A stretch of DNA of 64,000 nucleotides from Mucilaginibacter empetricola (lineage in GTDB: Bacteria; Bacteroidota; Bacteroidia; Sphingobacteriales; Sphingobacteriaceae): NCBI RefSeq assembly GCF_024808665.1, contig NZ_JANUBZ010000002.1, forward strand, positions 62,001 through 126,000, read 5' to 3'. A model generated the notes under the pieces. That model saw nothing but the letters and a program-made list of their open reading frames with translations, had not been told where the DNA came from and searched no databases. Each line of letters starts with the position of its first letter. Position 1 is the first letter of the stretch. The translations under genes and the position numbers were made by a program. Of the stretch, positions 17,576-25,133 are shown one piece after another.

Positions 17576-17785
17576 TTAATTTGATTTCTGTTGATTTTTT
17601 GATTTATTTAATAACAACCAGGTATTGGTTGCCAAAAGGCTTATCACCACAACAAAAGAAATTTTTTCTGGGAGGGTACCTTTAAATCCCTCATCCATGG
17701 CATTAAAAAGTACCCAGAAAATGATCAGGATATTACCGCTAATAGTTGCATACCTGATGATGTGTAATAATTGATTCTCGTCCAT
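17576..17785 (-). CDS. Small two-helix membrane protein
   Basis: A 69-residue protein with two hydrophobic segments (about 12-30 and 43-60) and a basic tail rich in Lys, Asn and Gln. It sits between the winged-helix regulator (21 bases upstream) and creD, and is probably co-transcribed with the regulator. No family was recognised. Its role is likely tied to the membrane function of the unit. Confidence 0.65.
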   Translation of the reverse strand: MDENQLLHIIRYATISGNILIIFWVLFNAMDEGFKGTLPEKISFVVVISLLATNTWLLLNKSKNQQKSN

Positions 17786-17806
17786 CGCTTTAAATTTAAA
17801 TGGTTA

Positions 17807-18112
17807 CTATTTATTTTTTTGTTGTTTAATTAATTGCTCTAAAGCATCCAGGTGCTGTTTGAATGCTTTTTTTCCTTTTTCGGTTGATTCATAGGTAGTG
17901 TTAGGCTTGCGCCCAAGGAATGCTTTGTGTACTACAATATATTCTTCTTTTTCAAGCCCTTTCAGGTGTGATGCCAGGTTGCCGTCGGTTGTATCCAGCA
18001 GTTCTTTAAGCGAATTAAAGTCATAGCGATCATTCACCACCAGCATGCTCATGATCTGTAACCGTAAGCGGTTCTCAAAGGCCTTATCTAATTTTTCAAA
18101 AGGAACTTTCAC
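17807..18112 (-). CDS. Winged-helix transcriptional regulator (HTH_34/ArsR-like)
   Basis: A 101-residue single-domain DNA-binding protein. The pattern FENRLRLQIMSMLV, FNSLKELLDTTDGNLASHLK (recognition region), LEKEEYIVVHKAFLGRKPNT and YESTEKGKKAFKQHL is the winged-helix fold of the HTH_34 group, which usually acts as a repressor. It overlaps the upstream membrane-protein gene by four bases. The twin inverted repeats at 17542 and 18764 are its probable targets. It has no metal-binding cysteines, so the signal it senses is unknown. Confidence 0.88.
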   Translation of the reverse strand: MKVPFEKLDKAFENRLRLQIMSMLVVNDRYDFNSLKELLDTTDGNLASHLKGLEKEEYIVVHKAFLGRKPNTTYESTEKGKKAFKQHLDALEQLIKQQKNK

Positions 18113-18756
18113 CGGTCGTATTTAAAATGCATTATAGTGCCGTAAACAATGTGCAGCACGCCAAAACCAATGGCCCAAAATAGCAATCCATAGGTAGGTA
18201 AACAAGCGTTAATCAAACCTAAAGCTATTTCGCAGAGGCCAAGGTATTTTACCAGCGTAAAGGTGAAACTGCTGGCGCTAAATAGCGATAGTCCGTAAAA
18301 TATAAGGGAAAGAGGAGCAATAACACCATAGTATCCGCGACCGATGAATATTAGGATCAATATGCCACCAGTAACTAACGGCGTAGCAAGGTGAAATAAT
18401 AGGGCCCGACTGGTGCTGCCCCAAATGGGTTGACCTTTTTGCCTGGCTTTGCGAACAGTAAGAAAAATACCGGTGCCGATTGAAATAATTAGCAATGCAA
18501 GGGCAAGAGATAGTAAAAATACAGTTGCTGTATGAATATCACCATCATAAAAAAAAGCTTTTGTTAAATCGTGATCAAAATCGGGAGGGATCTCCGAAAT
18601 TTTAGAATAAATAAAGCGATAAGCTACTGTTGCGCCAATTAAGGCATAAATGCCGGCTAGAATTCCGGACAGTCCGCTGAGGGATATAAACTTTGAGGAG
18701 CGCTCCATCAGGTTGCGGATGGTAAGCAGTTCGTCCTGTATTTCTTTTTCTTTCAC
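18109..18756 (-). CDS. Multi-helix membrane protein, first gene of the CreD unit
   Basis: A 215-residue protein with about six hydrophobic segments after a charged N-terminal helix (KEKEIQDELLTIRNLMERSS). No catalytic motif was seen. The start codon is GTG at 18756; the next ATG is 16 codons in and would cut the conserved-looking N-terminal helix. It is followed by the regulator with a four-base overlap. In Bacteroidota such membrane proteins often accompany HTH_34 regulators and may act as the sensor; that is an inference. Confidence 0.75.
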   Translation of the reverse strand: MKEKEIQDELLTIRNLMERSSKFISLSGLSGILAGIYALIGATVAYRFIYSKISEIPPDFDHDLTKAFFYDGDIHTATVFLLSLALALLIISIGTGIFLTVRKARQKGQPIWGSTSRALLFHLATPLVTGGILILIFIGRGYYGVIAPLSLIFYGLSLFSASSFTFTLVKYLGLCEIALGLINACLPTYGLLFWAIGFGVLHIVYGTIMHFKYDR

Positions 18757-18763
18757 TTAAAAG

Positions 18764-18782
18764 TACTTTGTTATTCAAAGTA
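18764..18782. promoter_or_regulatory. Operator copy 1, upstream of the CreD unit
   Basis: A perfect inverted repeat TACTTTG-N5-CAAAGTA that ends 8 bases before the GTG start. The outer arm, read on the minus strand, can serve as a near-consensus -7 box (TTACTTTG), so binding would occlude the promoter. It also lies 82 bases from the divergent TIR gene and might affect it. Confidence 0.75.
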
Positions 18783-18863
18783 AATGATTTTTACTTAATT
18801 AAACAAATTTTAAGTTGATTTTATTATTACATTTAAATTTTATAAACCTAATACCTCACAAAT

Positions 18864-19712
18864 ATGAAAATTTTTTTAAGCTGGTCTGGCGATTTAAGCC
18901 ATAAGATCGCTGTAGAATTAAGGGATTGGTTACCTTTTGTAATTCAGTCAATACAGCCTTACGTATCATCAGAGGACATCGACAAAGGGACTAGATGGAG
19001 TATTGATATTGCTAAAGAGTTAGAAGATTCATCATTCGGAATTTTATGTGTAACCCCACATAATTTGGAAGCGCCTTGGATAAATTTTGAAGCGGGTGCA
19101 CTGTCTAAAGCCTTTAACAATTCTAACGTTAGTCCTTTTCTTTTTGGGTTAAAGCCATCTGATTTAAAAAAGAGTCCATTACTGCAATTTCAATCTACGC
19201 TATACGATAAAAAGGATTTCGTGAAATTGATTTTGAGCATAAATAATGCTTTAGGTAAAGAGAAACTAGATGAAACAAAGCTTAAAGTAACTTTTGACGT
19301 GTGGTGGGAGACATTGCGGGGGAAATTAGACTCGTATCTTCCTGAAGCGACTTTTACAACAGCAAACGCAGAAGCCGATAAGCAATCAGAAACATCAAAG
19401 AACGATGCTCTTGAAGAAATCCTAGAATTGACTAGAGAGCAATTTAAACTATTGAGAAATCCAGAAATATTATTACCGGAGGCTTATTTATCATATATAT
19501 TAAAAAATGTAGCCGGTATCGATGGTAAAATAATCGATGAGATAGAAATCTGTATTCGCGGCTTGAGACAGGTATTGTCAAAAGTGACTCCAGAGCAACC
19601 AATAAATTTAGCCGATGTTGAAATTACTTTACATCGTCTGGAAAGAGTTAAATACTATCTGCGTGATAATGGAAGAAATCGGACTCGGTTATCTCAGTTA
19701 TTTAAGGAATAA
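18864..19712 (+). CDS. TIR-domain protein (orphan, possible defence NADase)
   Basis: A 282-residue protein with a TIR-like domain in the first 150 residues: MKIFLSWSGDLSHKIAVELR, the BB-loop region SSEDIDKGTRW (about 35-45), FGILCVTPHNLEAPW, and E76 in NFEAGALSK, the position of the catalytic glutamate in NAD-cleaving TIR proteins. Residues 180-282 form a separate helical domain with no recognised family. Prokaryotic TIR proteins mostly act in anti-phage immunity, usually with a sensor gene beside them; none is present here. The gene is more AT-rich than its neighbours, which suggests acquisition. Activity is inferred from motifs only. Confidence 0.8.
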   Translation: MKIFLSWSGDLSHKIAVELRDWLPFVIQSIQPYVSSEDIDKGTRWSIDIAKELEDSSFGILCVTPHNLEAPWINFEAGALSKAFNNSNVSPFLFGLKPSDLKKSPLLQFQSTLYDKKDFVKLILSINNALGKEKLDETKLKVTFDVWWETLRGKLDSYLPEATFTTANAEADKQSETSKNDALEEILELTREQFKLLRNPEILLPEAYLSYILKNVAGIDGKIIDEIEICIRGLRQVLSKVTPEQPINLADVEITLHRLERVKYYLRDNGRNRTRLSQLFKE

Positions 19713-19716
19713 AAAA

Positions 19717-20298
19717 TCAAATTGTAATAGCCGCCTTCACCAAATACGGCAGTATTTCTTTTTGAAATGAAACAAAGTTTTTACGAACGTCCGAGTCGCT
19801 TACAGAGGTAAAAGCGAAGCTAAATACGATACTTTTGCTGCATTTAATTAAAAATCGCAGTCGTTGCAGGTAGTTTTCCTGCCTGCGAAGATCGGTTAAT
19901 TGTGAGAAAACGCTTACCAGCATTTCCTCAAGCTCGTTAGAAAGATTTTTAAGGAAAGCCTGTGAATTGGCCGATTCGCGGATAAAATCCCAGCCTATAA
20001 ACTCATTGCAAACCGTGTAGCTAAGGCGGCAGGTTTTCATAATCAACACGTTTAAATGGGCCTCTTCGTCCATCTCGGGCGTGTTGCTATGTATCAGATC
20101 GTCAACACTTAATTTTATATAATCCATCAACAGGGAATGTAAAACATCTTCCTTGCTGTCGAAATATTTATAAATGGTGGCTTTAGCTATTTTGGCCTTT
20201 TTGGCAATTTCGTTTACGCTGGTTTTGTGATAACCGAATTTGCGGAAAAGGTCCTGCGCGGCGCGCTTAATACTGTCTTTTATTTTATCGGCTTCCAT
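19717..20298 (-). CDS. TetR/AcrR family transcriptional regulator
   Basis: A 193-residue regulator. The N-terminal helix-turn-helix is typical: IKRAAQDLFRKFGYHKTSV, then EIAKKAKIAKATIYKYF and SKEDVLHSLL. The C-terminal ligand-binding half (about 60-193) is helical and not assignable to a ligand. No efflux or enzyme gene is adjacent on the same strand, so it may regulate itself or a distant locus. It converges on the TIR gene with a four-base gap. Confidence 0.92.
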   Translation of the reverse strand: MEADKIKDSIKRAAQDLFRKFGYHKTSVNEIAKKAKIAKATIYKYFDSKEDVLHSLLMDYIKLSVDDLIHSNTPEMDEEAHLNVLIMKTCRLSYTVCNEFIGWDFIRESANSQAFLKNLSNELEEMLVSVFSQLTDLRRQENYLQRLRFLIKCSKSIVFSFAFTSVSDSDVRKNFVSFQKEILPYLVKAAITI

Positions 20299-20386
20299 GT
20301 ATCAATAGGATACAAATATCTCAAAAATACTCACATTTATACTATAGCCTGCAAGCGATGTTAAAAACAGATACTTATTGCGCCAT

Positions 20387-20800
20387 TTAGTTGGTTACGT
20401 AAACTTCAAAGTTACTTACCACAATATTGTATGACCGTAGTGCCGTTGTTGCCGGCGCTTTTACCGGAGTGCCATCAATAAGCGAAAATTTTGATCCGCT
20501 GCAAGGATCGGTACAGGTGAAATTGCCGGGATCCAGCGTTACGGCACAGTGATTTTGTGGCAAGTAACTACTGCAACGATCATAAGCTGCATAAGAGCCA
20601 TCAGCTTCGCGGTAAAGAATAAGGCCCGCAACGCCATAACCAGCTATTAAAACAGCGCCACCAGGTACGTTAAGTGCCGATATACTCGGGTTGGTTAACG
20701 CAGCGCTGAAATTTACGGCAACATCAGGTATGGCATCACCACTTTTTCCGCACGAAAAGAAAGTTAGGAATATAGCTAAAAGTAAAATTATTTTTTTCAT
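20387..20800 (-). CDS. Rieske-fold lipoprotein lacking the cluster histidines
   Basis: A 137-residue lipoprotein with a lipobox ending at C17 (FFSCGKSG). The C-terminal 80 residues follow the Rieske layout (ILYREADGSYAAYDRCSSY ... CTDPCSGSKFSLIDGTPVKAPA ... LRSYNIVVSN). However, the expected C-x-H has become C76-S-S78, and the second motif C-x-x-H-G-S has become D-P-C-S101-G-S. A [2Fe-2S] cluster of the Rieske kind is therefore unlikely. Similar lipoproteins occur in Bacteroidota. It overlaps the pheS stop by four bases. Confidence 0.75.
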   Translation of the reverse strand: MKKIILLLAIFLTFFSCGKSGDAIPDVAVNFSAALTNPSISALNVPGGAVLIAGYGVAGLILYREADGSYAAYDRCSSYLPQNHCAVTLDPGNFTCTDPCSGSKFSLIDGTPVKAPATTALRSYNIVVSNFEVYVTN

Positions 20801-21831
20801 ATGATCTCTGTCTGAAATTGCTTCAGAAAACGCACATCGTTTTCAGAGAATAAACGCAGATCACGTATAACATATTTTAAGTTAGCAATTCTTTCTATCC
20901 CCATACCAAAGGCAAAGCCGGTATATTTTTGATTATCAATACCGCAATTTGTTAAAACATTAGGATCAACCATACCGCAGCCTAAAATTTCAACCCAGCC
21001 GGTATATTTACACATGTTGCAGCCACTTCCTTTACAAATGGTGCAGGAGATATCCATTTCGGCCGATGGTTCGGTAAACGGGAAGTATGATGGCCTGAAA
21101 CGTACCTGCGTGCCTTCGCCGTAAAGCTCCTGCACAAAATGATACAATGTTTGTTTCAGATCAGAGAAAGATACGTTTTCATCAATATACAAACCTTCAA
21201 CCTGGTGAAAAAAGCAATGTGCACGGGCCGAAATGGCTTCGTTGCGGTAAACCCTGCCCGGCATAATAGCGCGGAATGGTGGTTTGCCGTTTTCCATCAT
21301 CCTAACTTGAACTGATGAGGTGTGGGTACGCAATGCGATATCATCAGTACCGTGATTTTTTTTGATGAAGAAAGTATCCTGCATATCTCTTGCCGGATGT
21401 TCTTCGGGGAAGTTTAATGCAGAGAAATTATGCCAGTCGTCCTCAATCTCCGGTCCTTCGGCAACCACAAAGCCTAGCCTTTTAAAAATATCGATGATCT
21501 CTGTTCTGATTAGGGACAAAGGATGACGGGAACCTACAGCAAAGCCATCACCGGGAAGAGTAAGGTCAATTTCGGATTTCGGATTTACGATTTCGGAATT
21601 AAGACTTTCTTTAAGCTCGTTATATTTTGCTTCGGCCAGTTGTTTAAACTGGTTAAGTACTTTACCGAAAGTGCGTTTTTCTTCAGCTCCAACGGTTTTA
21701 AATTCTTCAAAAAGATCTTTAATAATCCCTTTGGTTCCTAAAAATTTGATGCGGAATGTTTCTAGCTCATCTGCATTAGCAGGTGAAAAAGCATTGATTT
21801 CGGCAGTATATTGATCTATTTGAGCTTGCAT
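20797..21831 (-). CDS. pheS: Phenylalanyl-tRNA synthetase alpha subunit
   Basis: A 344-residue class II synthetase subunit that charges tRNA-Phe together with PheT, which is not in this window. The N-terminal coiled coil (about 1-77) is followed by the catalytic core with HPLSLIRTEI, FRLGF-like FKRLGFVVAEGPEIEDDWHNF, the motif 2 region GRVYRNEAISARAH, and motif 3 GFAFGMGIERIANL. Residues 78-88 (NSEIVNPKSEI) are encoded by a low-complexity repeat also found outside genes. The start overlaps the stop of the PIN toxin gene by one base, so the two are coupled. An essential housekeeping gene. Confidence 0.95.
   Translation of the reverse strand: MQAQIDQYTAEINAFSPANADELETFRIKFLGTKGIIKDLFEEFKTVGAEEKRTFGKVLNQFKQLAEAKYNELKESLNSEIVNPKSEIDLTLPGDGFAVGSRHPLSLIRTEIIDIFKRLGFVVAEGPEIEDDWHNFSALNFPEEHPARDMQDTFFIKKNHGTDDIALRTHTSSVQVRMMENGKPPFRAIMPGRVYRNEAISARAHCFFHQVEGLYIDENVSFSDLKQTLYHFVQELYGEGTQVRFRPSYFPFTEPSAEMDISCTICKGSGCNMCKYTGWVEILGCGMVDPNVLTNCGIDNQKYTGFAFGMGIERIANLKYVIRDLRLFSENDVRFLKQFQTEII
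21567..21600 (-). repeat. Low-complexity ATTTCGGA repeat inside pheS
   Basis: Three ATTTCGGA or ATTTACGATTTCGGA-like words in a row, in frame within pheS (codons 78-88, the linker between coiled coil and core). The same word is scattered over 23786-23839 in non-coding DNA upstream of kbl. Confidence 0.65.
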
Positions 21832-22241
21832 TATAGTGTTCTTAAAAATTGTTCGGCTGTTAAAACCGGTATGGTAGATTGTTTATAGTCTTTTATATTT
21901 CTGGTGACAATAAAATCGGCATTGACACTCATTGCTGCATAATATTGGACAGCATCTTCGAAATCGGAAAAGTCTGACTCAATTGCTTTATCAACTATTG
22001 ATATATCTTCTGTAATTATCTTTAGTTTACTGGTCAATAATTTAATAGAAGATCTTGCAGATTTTTCACCGGTGCGTTTTTTAGCCAGATAGTGAATATT
22101 TAAAAGTGAATGTACTGAAGTGTATCCCAGAAATTTCTTTTCATCAACTAATAAAAATACACCCATTGCCCAATCATAAAATGGACGTCTATCTAATAAA
22201 ATGTCTAGCAAAACATCCGAATCAATAAATATGGATTTCAT
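21831..22241 (-). CDS. PIN-domain ribonuclease toxin (VapC-like)
   Basis: A 136-residue PIN protein. The acidic metal site is visible as D7/D9 in IFIDSDVLLDILL, the central acid in FSDFEDAVQYYAA, and the last in DFIVTRNIKDY. PIN toxins cleave tRNA or rRNA when their antitoxin is lost; the target is unknown here. The start overlaps the antitoxin stop by four bases and the stop overlaps the pheS start by one base (TAATG), so toxin and synthetase are translated from one message. Confidence 0.88.
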   Translation of the reverse strand: MKSIFIDSDVLLDILLDRRPFYDWAMGVFLLVDEKKFLGYTSVHSLLNIHYLAKKRTGEKSARSSIKLLTSKLKIITEDISIVDKAIESDFSDFEDAVQYYAAMSVNADFIVTRNIKDYKQSTIPVLTAEQFLRTL

Positions 22242-22516
22242 AAGCCATATTTTTCTTCAAGATGTTTTCTATATTCTGCCTTATGGTCAAAATCTGGCGT
22301 AGGCTTATCAGTAATTGTCAATTGTTTAATCCAGTCTGGTATCTCTGTGTTTTTTAGTTTTTCAAGCAACGGATCGTTTTTAACTTCGTCCTTAGCAATA
22401 TCATCCAATAAATTTTGGACTACTTTTGATAAGCTTGTATGATTACGACGGGCGTACTCTTTCGCTCTCTCAATTGTATCCGCATTGACACTCAATGTTA
22501 ACTTTGCTATTGCCAT
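22238..22516 (-). CDS. DUF6364-like antitoxin
   Basis: A 92-residue protein with a ribbon-helix-helix start: AKLTLSVNADTIERAKEYA then RRNHTSLSKVVQNLL. It is followed by an acidic, extended tail (ITDKPTPDFDHKAEY) that would wrap the toxin. This matches the DUF6364 antitoxins found before PIN toxins. I chose ATG at 22516 (MAIAKLTL); an ATG three codons earlier is possible. A promoter with twin palindromic boxes lies just upstream and is likely its own target. Confidence 0.85.
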   Translation of the reverse strand: MAIAKLTLSVNADTIERAKEYARRNHTSLSKVVQNLLDDIAKDEVKNDPLLEKLKNTEIPDWIKQLTITDKPTPDFDHKAEYRKHLEEKYGL

Positions 22517-22527
22517 AACAATCAAAT

Positions 22528-22558
22528 TATACGTACAAATATAAAAAATCTATACGTA
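22528..22558 (-). promoter_or_regulatory. Promoter and twin operator boxes of the PIN/DUF6364-pheS unit
   Basis: A perfect -7 box TATATTTG (minus strand, 22536-22543) lies between two identical palindromic boxes TATACGTA at 22528-22535 and 22551-22558, 23 bases apart centre to centre, about two helical turns. This is the layout of an autoregulated toxin-antitoxin promoter. It lies 12 bases before the antitoxin ATG. Confidence 0.65.
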
Positions 22559-23749
22559 TTATTTTAATACCCCCAACTCTTTTCCAACCTTAGTAAAGGC
22601 TGCAATGGCTTTATCCAAATGTTCGGTATTATGGGCGGCAGAGATTTGTACCCTGATGCGTGCTTTGCCTTGCGGAACTACAGGGTAATAAAAACCAATT
22701 ACATAAATACCTTCATCCAGCATCTTCGCTGCAAACTCCTGAGCCAGTTTGGCATCGTACAACATTACCGGTACAATTGGATGCACACCAGGTTTAATGT
22801 CGAAGCCGGCTTCTGTCATTTTTTTGCGGAAATATTGGGTGTTGTTTTCCAATTTATCGCGCAAGTCGGTAGTTTCGCTCAGCATATTTAGTACCGCTAT
22901 TGATGCTCCGGTTATTGACGGTGCAAGCGTATTTGAAAACAAGTACGGACGTGAGCGTTGGCGCAGCATGTCAATAATTTCTTTACGGCCCGATGTAAAT
23001 CCACCCGACGCACCACCCAATGCTTTACCTAAGGTACCGGTGATGATATCAATTTTGCCCATCACGTTATGATATTCATGTGTACCGCGACCGGTTTTAC
23101 CCATAAAGCCCGAACAGTGGCTTTCATCAATCATTACCAAAGCATTGTACTGCTCGGCCAGGGCACAAATTTTGTCTAACTGGGCAATAGTGCCATCCAT
23201 ACTGAAAGCACCATCGGTAACAATTATACGGTGACGGCAATCGGCAGTTGCTTTTAGTTTTTCTTCCAGATCGGCCATATCATCATGCTTATAGCGCTGG
23301 CGCTGGGCTTTACATAAACGTACTCCATCAATAATGGAGGCGTGGTTCAGCTCATCAGAAATAATGGCGTCCTGCTCGTTAAATAAAGGCTCAAAAACAC
23401 CGCCATTGGCATCAAAAGCAGCGGCATATAAAATGGTATCTTCAGTACCTAAAAATTCGGCAATCTTTTTTTCTAACTCTTTATGTATATCCTGCGTACC
23501 GCAAATAAAGCGGACAGATGACAAGCCATAACCATGCGTATCCATTGCTTCTTTTGCTGCCGCGACAACTTTTGGATGCGCCGAAAGCCCCAGGTAGTTA
23601 TTGGCACAGAAATTAATTACCTGTTTGCCACCCTGCACCTCAATATCAGCGCCCTGCGGCGAAGTGATAATTCTTTCCCTTTTATATAAACCGGCATTTT
23701 CAATTTCGGCAAGTTCCTGTTGTAAAACTGGCTTTAGTGTGTTGTACAT
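22559..23749 (-). CDS. kbl: Glycine C-acetyltransferase (2-amino-3-ketobutyrate CoA ligase)
   Basis: A 396-residue PLP enzyme that splits 2-amino-3-oxobutyrate with CoA to glycine and acetyl-CoA. Recognisable blocks: NFCANNYLGLSAHPKV, RFICGTQDIHKELE, DEAHS-like MIDESHCSGFMGKTGRG, the PLP lysine in ITGTLGKALGGASGG, and the C-terminal GFYYPVVPQGKARIRVQISA. I chose ATG at 23749 (MYNTLKPVL), because a -7 box at 23771-23778 lies where an upstream start would be. Its partner, the epimerase-type threonine dehydrogenase, is at 32197-33147. Confidence 0.95.
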   Translation of the reverse strand: MYNTLKPVLQQELAEIENAGLYKRERIITSPQGADIEVQGGKQVINFCANNYLGLSAHPKVVAAAKEAMDTHGYGLSSVRFICGTQDIHKELEKKIAEFLGTEDTILYAAAFDANGGVFEPLFNEQDAIISDELNHASIIDGVRLCKAQRQRYKHDDMADLEEKLKATADCRHRIIVTDGAFSMDGTIAQLDKICALAEQYNALVMIDESHCSGFMGKTGRGTHEYHNVMGKIDIITGTLGKALGGASGGFTSGRKEIIDMLRQRSRPYLFSNTLAPSITGASIAVLNMLSETTDLRDKLENNTQYFRKKMTEAGFDIKPGVHPIVPVMLYDAKLAQEFAAKMLDEGIYVIGFYYPVVPQGKARIRVQISAAHNTEHLDKAIAAFTKVGKELGVLK

Positions 23750-23770
23750 ATGATGAATTTTAAGAAAGTG

Positions 23771-23778
23771 CAAAATTA
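23771..23778 (-). promoter_or_regulatory. Promoter -7 box of kbl
   Basis: TAATTTTG on the minus strand fits TAnnTTTG, 21 bases before the chosen kbl start, and rules against the longer open frame as the coding start. Confidence 0.5.
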
Positions 23779-23785
23779 GGTATTT

Positions 23786-23839
23786 GATTTCGGATTTGTT
23801 TTGATTTCGGAAGTCGGAGTGCCGATTTCGGAATGTTTT
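23786..23839. repeat. GATTTCGGA word repeats upstream of kbl and trhO
   Basis: Four copies of GATTTCGGA or close variants at irregular spacing, in the 254-base divergent gap. Related words (ATTTCGCATTTCGC) continue near 23930. The same word has entered the pheS frame at 21567-21600. Confidence 0.6.
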
Positions 23840-23955
23840 AATTGCCGACGGTTTGAATTGAAATTTGCCAATTTATCCATGATATTCTGTAAATTCTGAT
23901 TCAGACAGGCAATTCCGCAATCGAAATTTCGCATTTCGCATTTAAAAAAAATCTG

Positions 23956-23963
23956 TACTTTTG
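23956..23963 (+). promoter_or_regulatory. Promoter -7 box of trhO
   Basis: TACTTTTG followed by CAG fits TAnnTTTG exactly, 40 bases before the trhO ATG. Confidence 0.6.
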
Positions 23964-24003
23964 CAGCTCATTTAACACTGTTTGCAGCAGTATCAATGGT
24001 TTT

Positions 24004-24960
24004 ATGGCAAAATATAATACACTACTATACTATTGTTATTCAACAATAGCTGATGCGGAGCAATTTGCTGCCGATCATTTAAAATTCTGTAAAAGTTTGG
24101 ATTTGGCCGGTCGCATTATTGTGGCTAATGAGGGTTTAAATGGCACTGTTTCCGGCTCGCCCGAAGCTTGCAGAGCCTATATGGATGCCTTACATGCCGA
24201 TCCGCGTTTCGCCAATATTGACTTTAAGGTTGATGAGGTAGATGTGCCTTCGTTTGTAAAAATGCACGTTCGGTATAAATCAGAAATTGTGCATTCGGGC
24301 CTGCGCGATCCTCATATCATCAACCCAGAAAAGCAAACCGGTAAGCACCTGGAAGCAAATGAATTTTTGGCAATGAAGGATGCCGACGATGTGGTGATAT
24401 TGGATGTGCGGTCAAATTATGAGCATAACCTGGGCAAATTTAAAAACGCCATTACGCTTGATATTGAAAACTTTAGAGATTTCCCGTCAAAAATAAACGA
24501 GCTTTCCCAATACAAGGATAAAAAGATTATTACCTATTGCACCGGCGGCATTAAGTGCGAGAAAGCCTCGGCTTTATTACTACATGAAGGCTTTAGCGAT
24601 GTATACCAATTGCATGGCGGTATTATTAAATATGGTAAGGATGCCGGCGGCGAAGATTTTGATGGTAAATGCTATGTTTTTGACAACCGCTTATCTGTCG
24701 AGGTAAATAGTGTAAACCCGGTGGTAATATCAACCTGTTTTAATTGCGGTAAAACTACCCCTAAAATGATTAACTGCGCCAATCCCGAGTGCAACGAGCA
24801 TTTTACCCAGTGTGACGAGTGTGGCGAGAAAATGGATGGCTGCTGTAGTGATGCCTGCAAAGAGCATCCGCGCAAAAGGGTTTATGACGGTACAGGTTAT
24901 TACGTTAAAATACCACAGCCGGTAAATGCCAGCAAAAAGACAAAAGCTTTGTCCGAGTAA
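24004..24960 (+). CDS. trhO: tRNA uridine(34) hydroxylase TrhO (rhodanese-related)
   Basis: A 318-residue enzyme of the YceA/TrhO group, which hydroxylates uridine 34 of some tRNAs at C5. An N-terminal ferredoxin-like domain (about 1-95, with GRIIVANEGLNGTVSGS) precedes a rhodanese domain (about 120-215) whose active loop is YCTGGIKCEKAS with C179 and C184. A C-terminal zinc-binding region carries CFNCGKTTPKMINC, CNEHFTQCDECGEKM and CC..C. Length and all three parts fit the family. A strong terminator follows the gene. Confidence 0.94.
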   Translation: MAKYNTLLYYCYSTIADAEQFAADHLKFCKSLDLAGRIIVANEGLNGTVSGSPEACRAYMDALHADPRFANIDFKVDEVDVPSFVKMHVRYKSEIVHSGLRDPHIINPEKQTGKHLEANEFLAMKDADDVVILDVRSNYEHNLGKFKNAITLDIENFRDFPSKINELSQYKDKKIITYCTGGIKCEKASALLLHEGFSDVYQLHGGIIKYGKDAGGEDFDGKCYVFDNRLSVEVNSVNPVVISTCFNCGKTTPKMINCANPECNEHFTQCDECGEKMDGCCSDACKEHPRKRVYDGTGYYVKIPQPVNASKKTKALSE

Positions 24961-24969
24961 AATATATAG

Positions 24970-25005
24970 CAGAGGCGCAATAATTTGCGCCTCTGTTTGT
25001 TTTAT
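24970..25005 (+). terminator. Rho-independent terminator after trhO
   Basis: Arms CAGAGGCGCAA (24970-24980) and TTGCGCCTCTG (24985-24995) pair perfectly around TAAT, followed by TTTGTTTTAT. It stands 9 bases after the trhO stop. Confidence 0.9.
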
Positions 25006-25133
25006 ATCCATTGACTGAGCCCGGAAAAAATCTATCTGTAAATAATATCAAACTAAATTTTAATTTTATTCTTTTTAGCAATGCCACAAGATGTAATTCC
25101 GGTTGGCTTTTAGAATAATTTTAATTCCGATTT

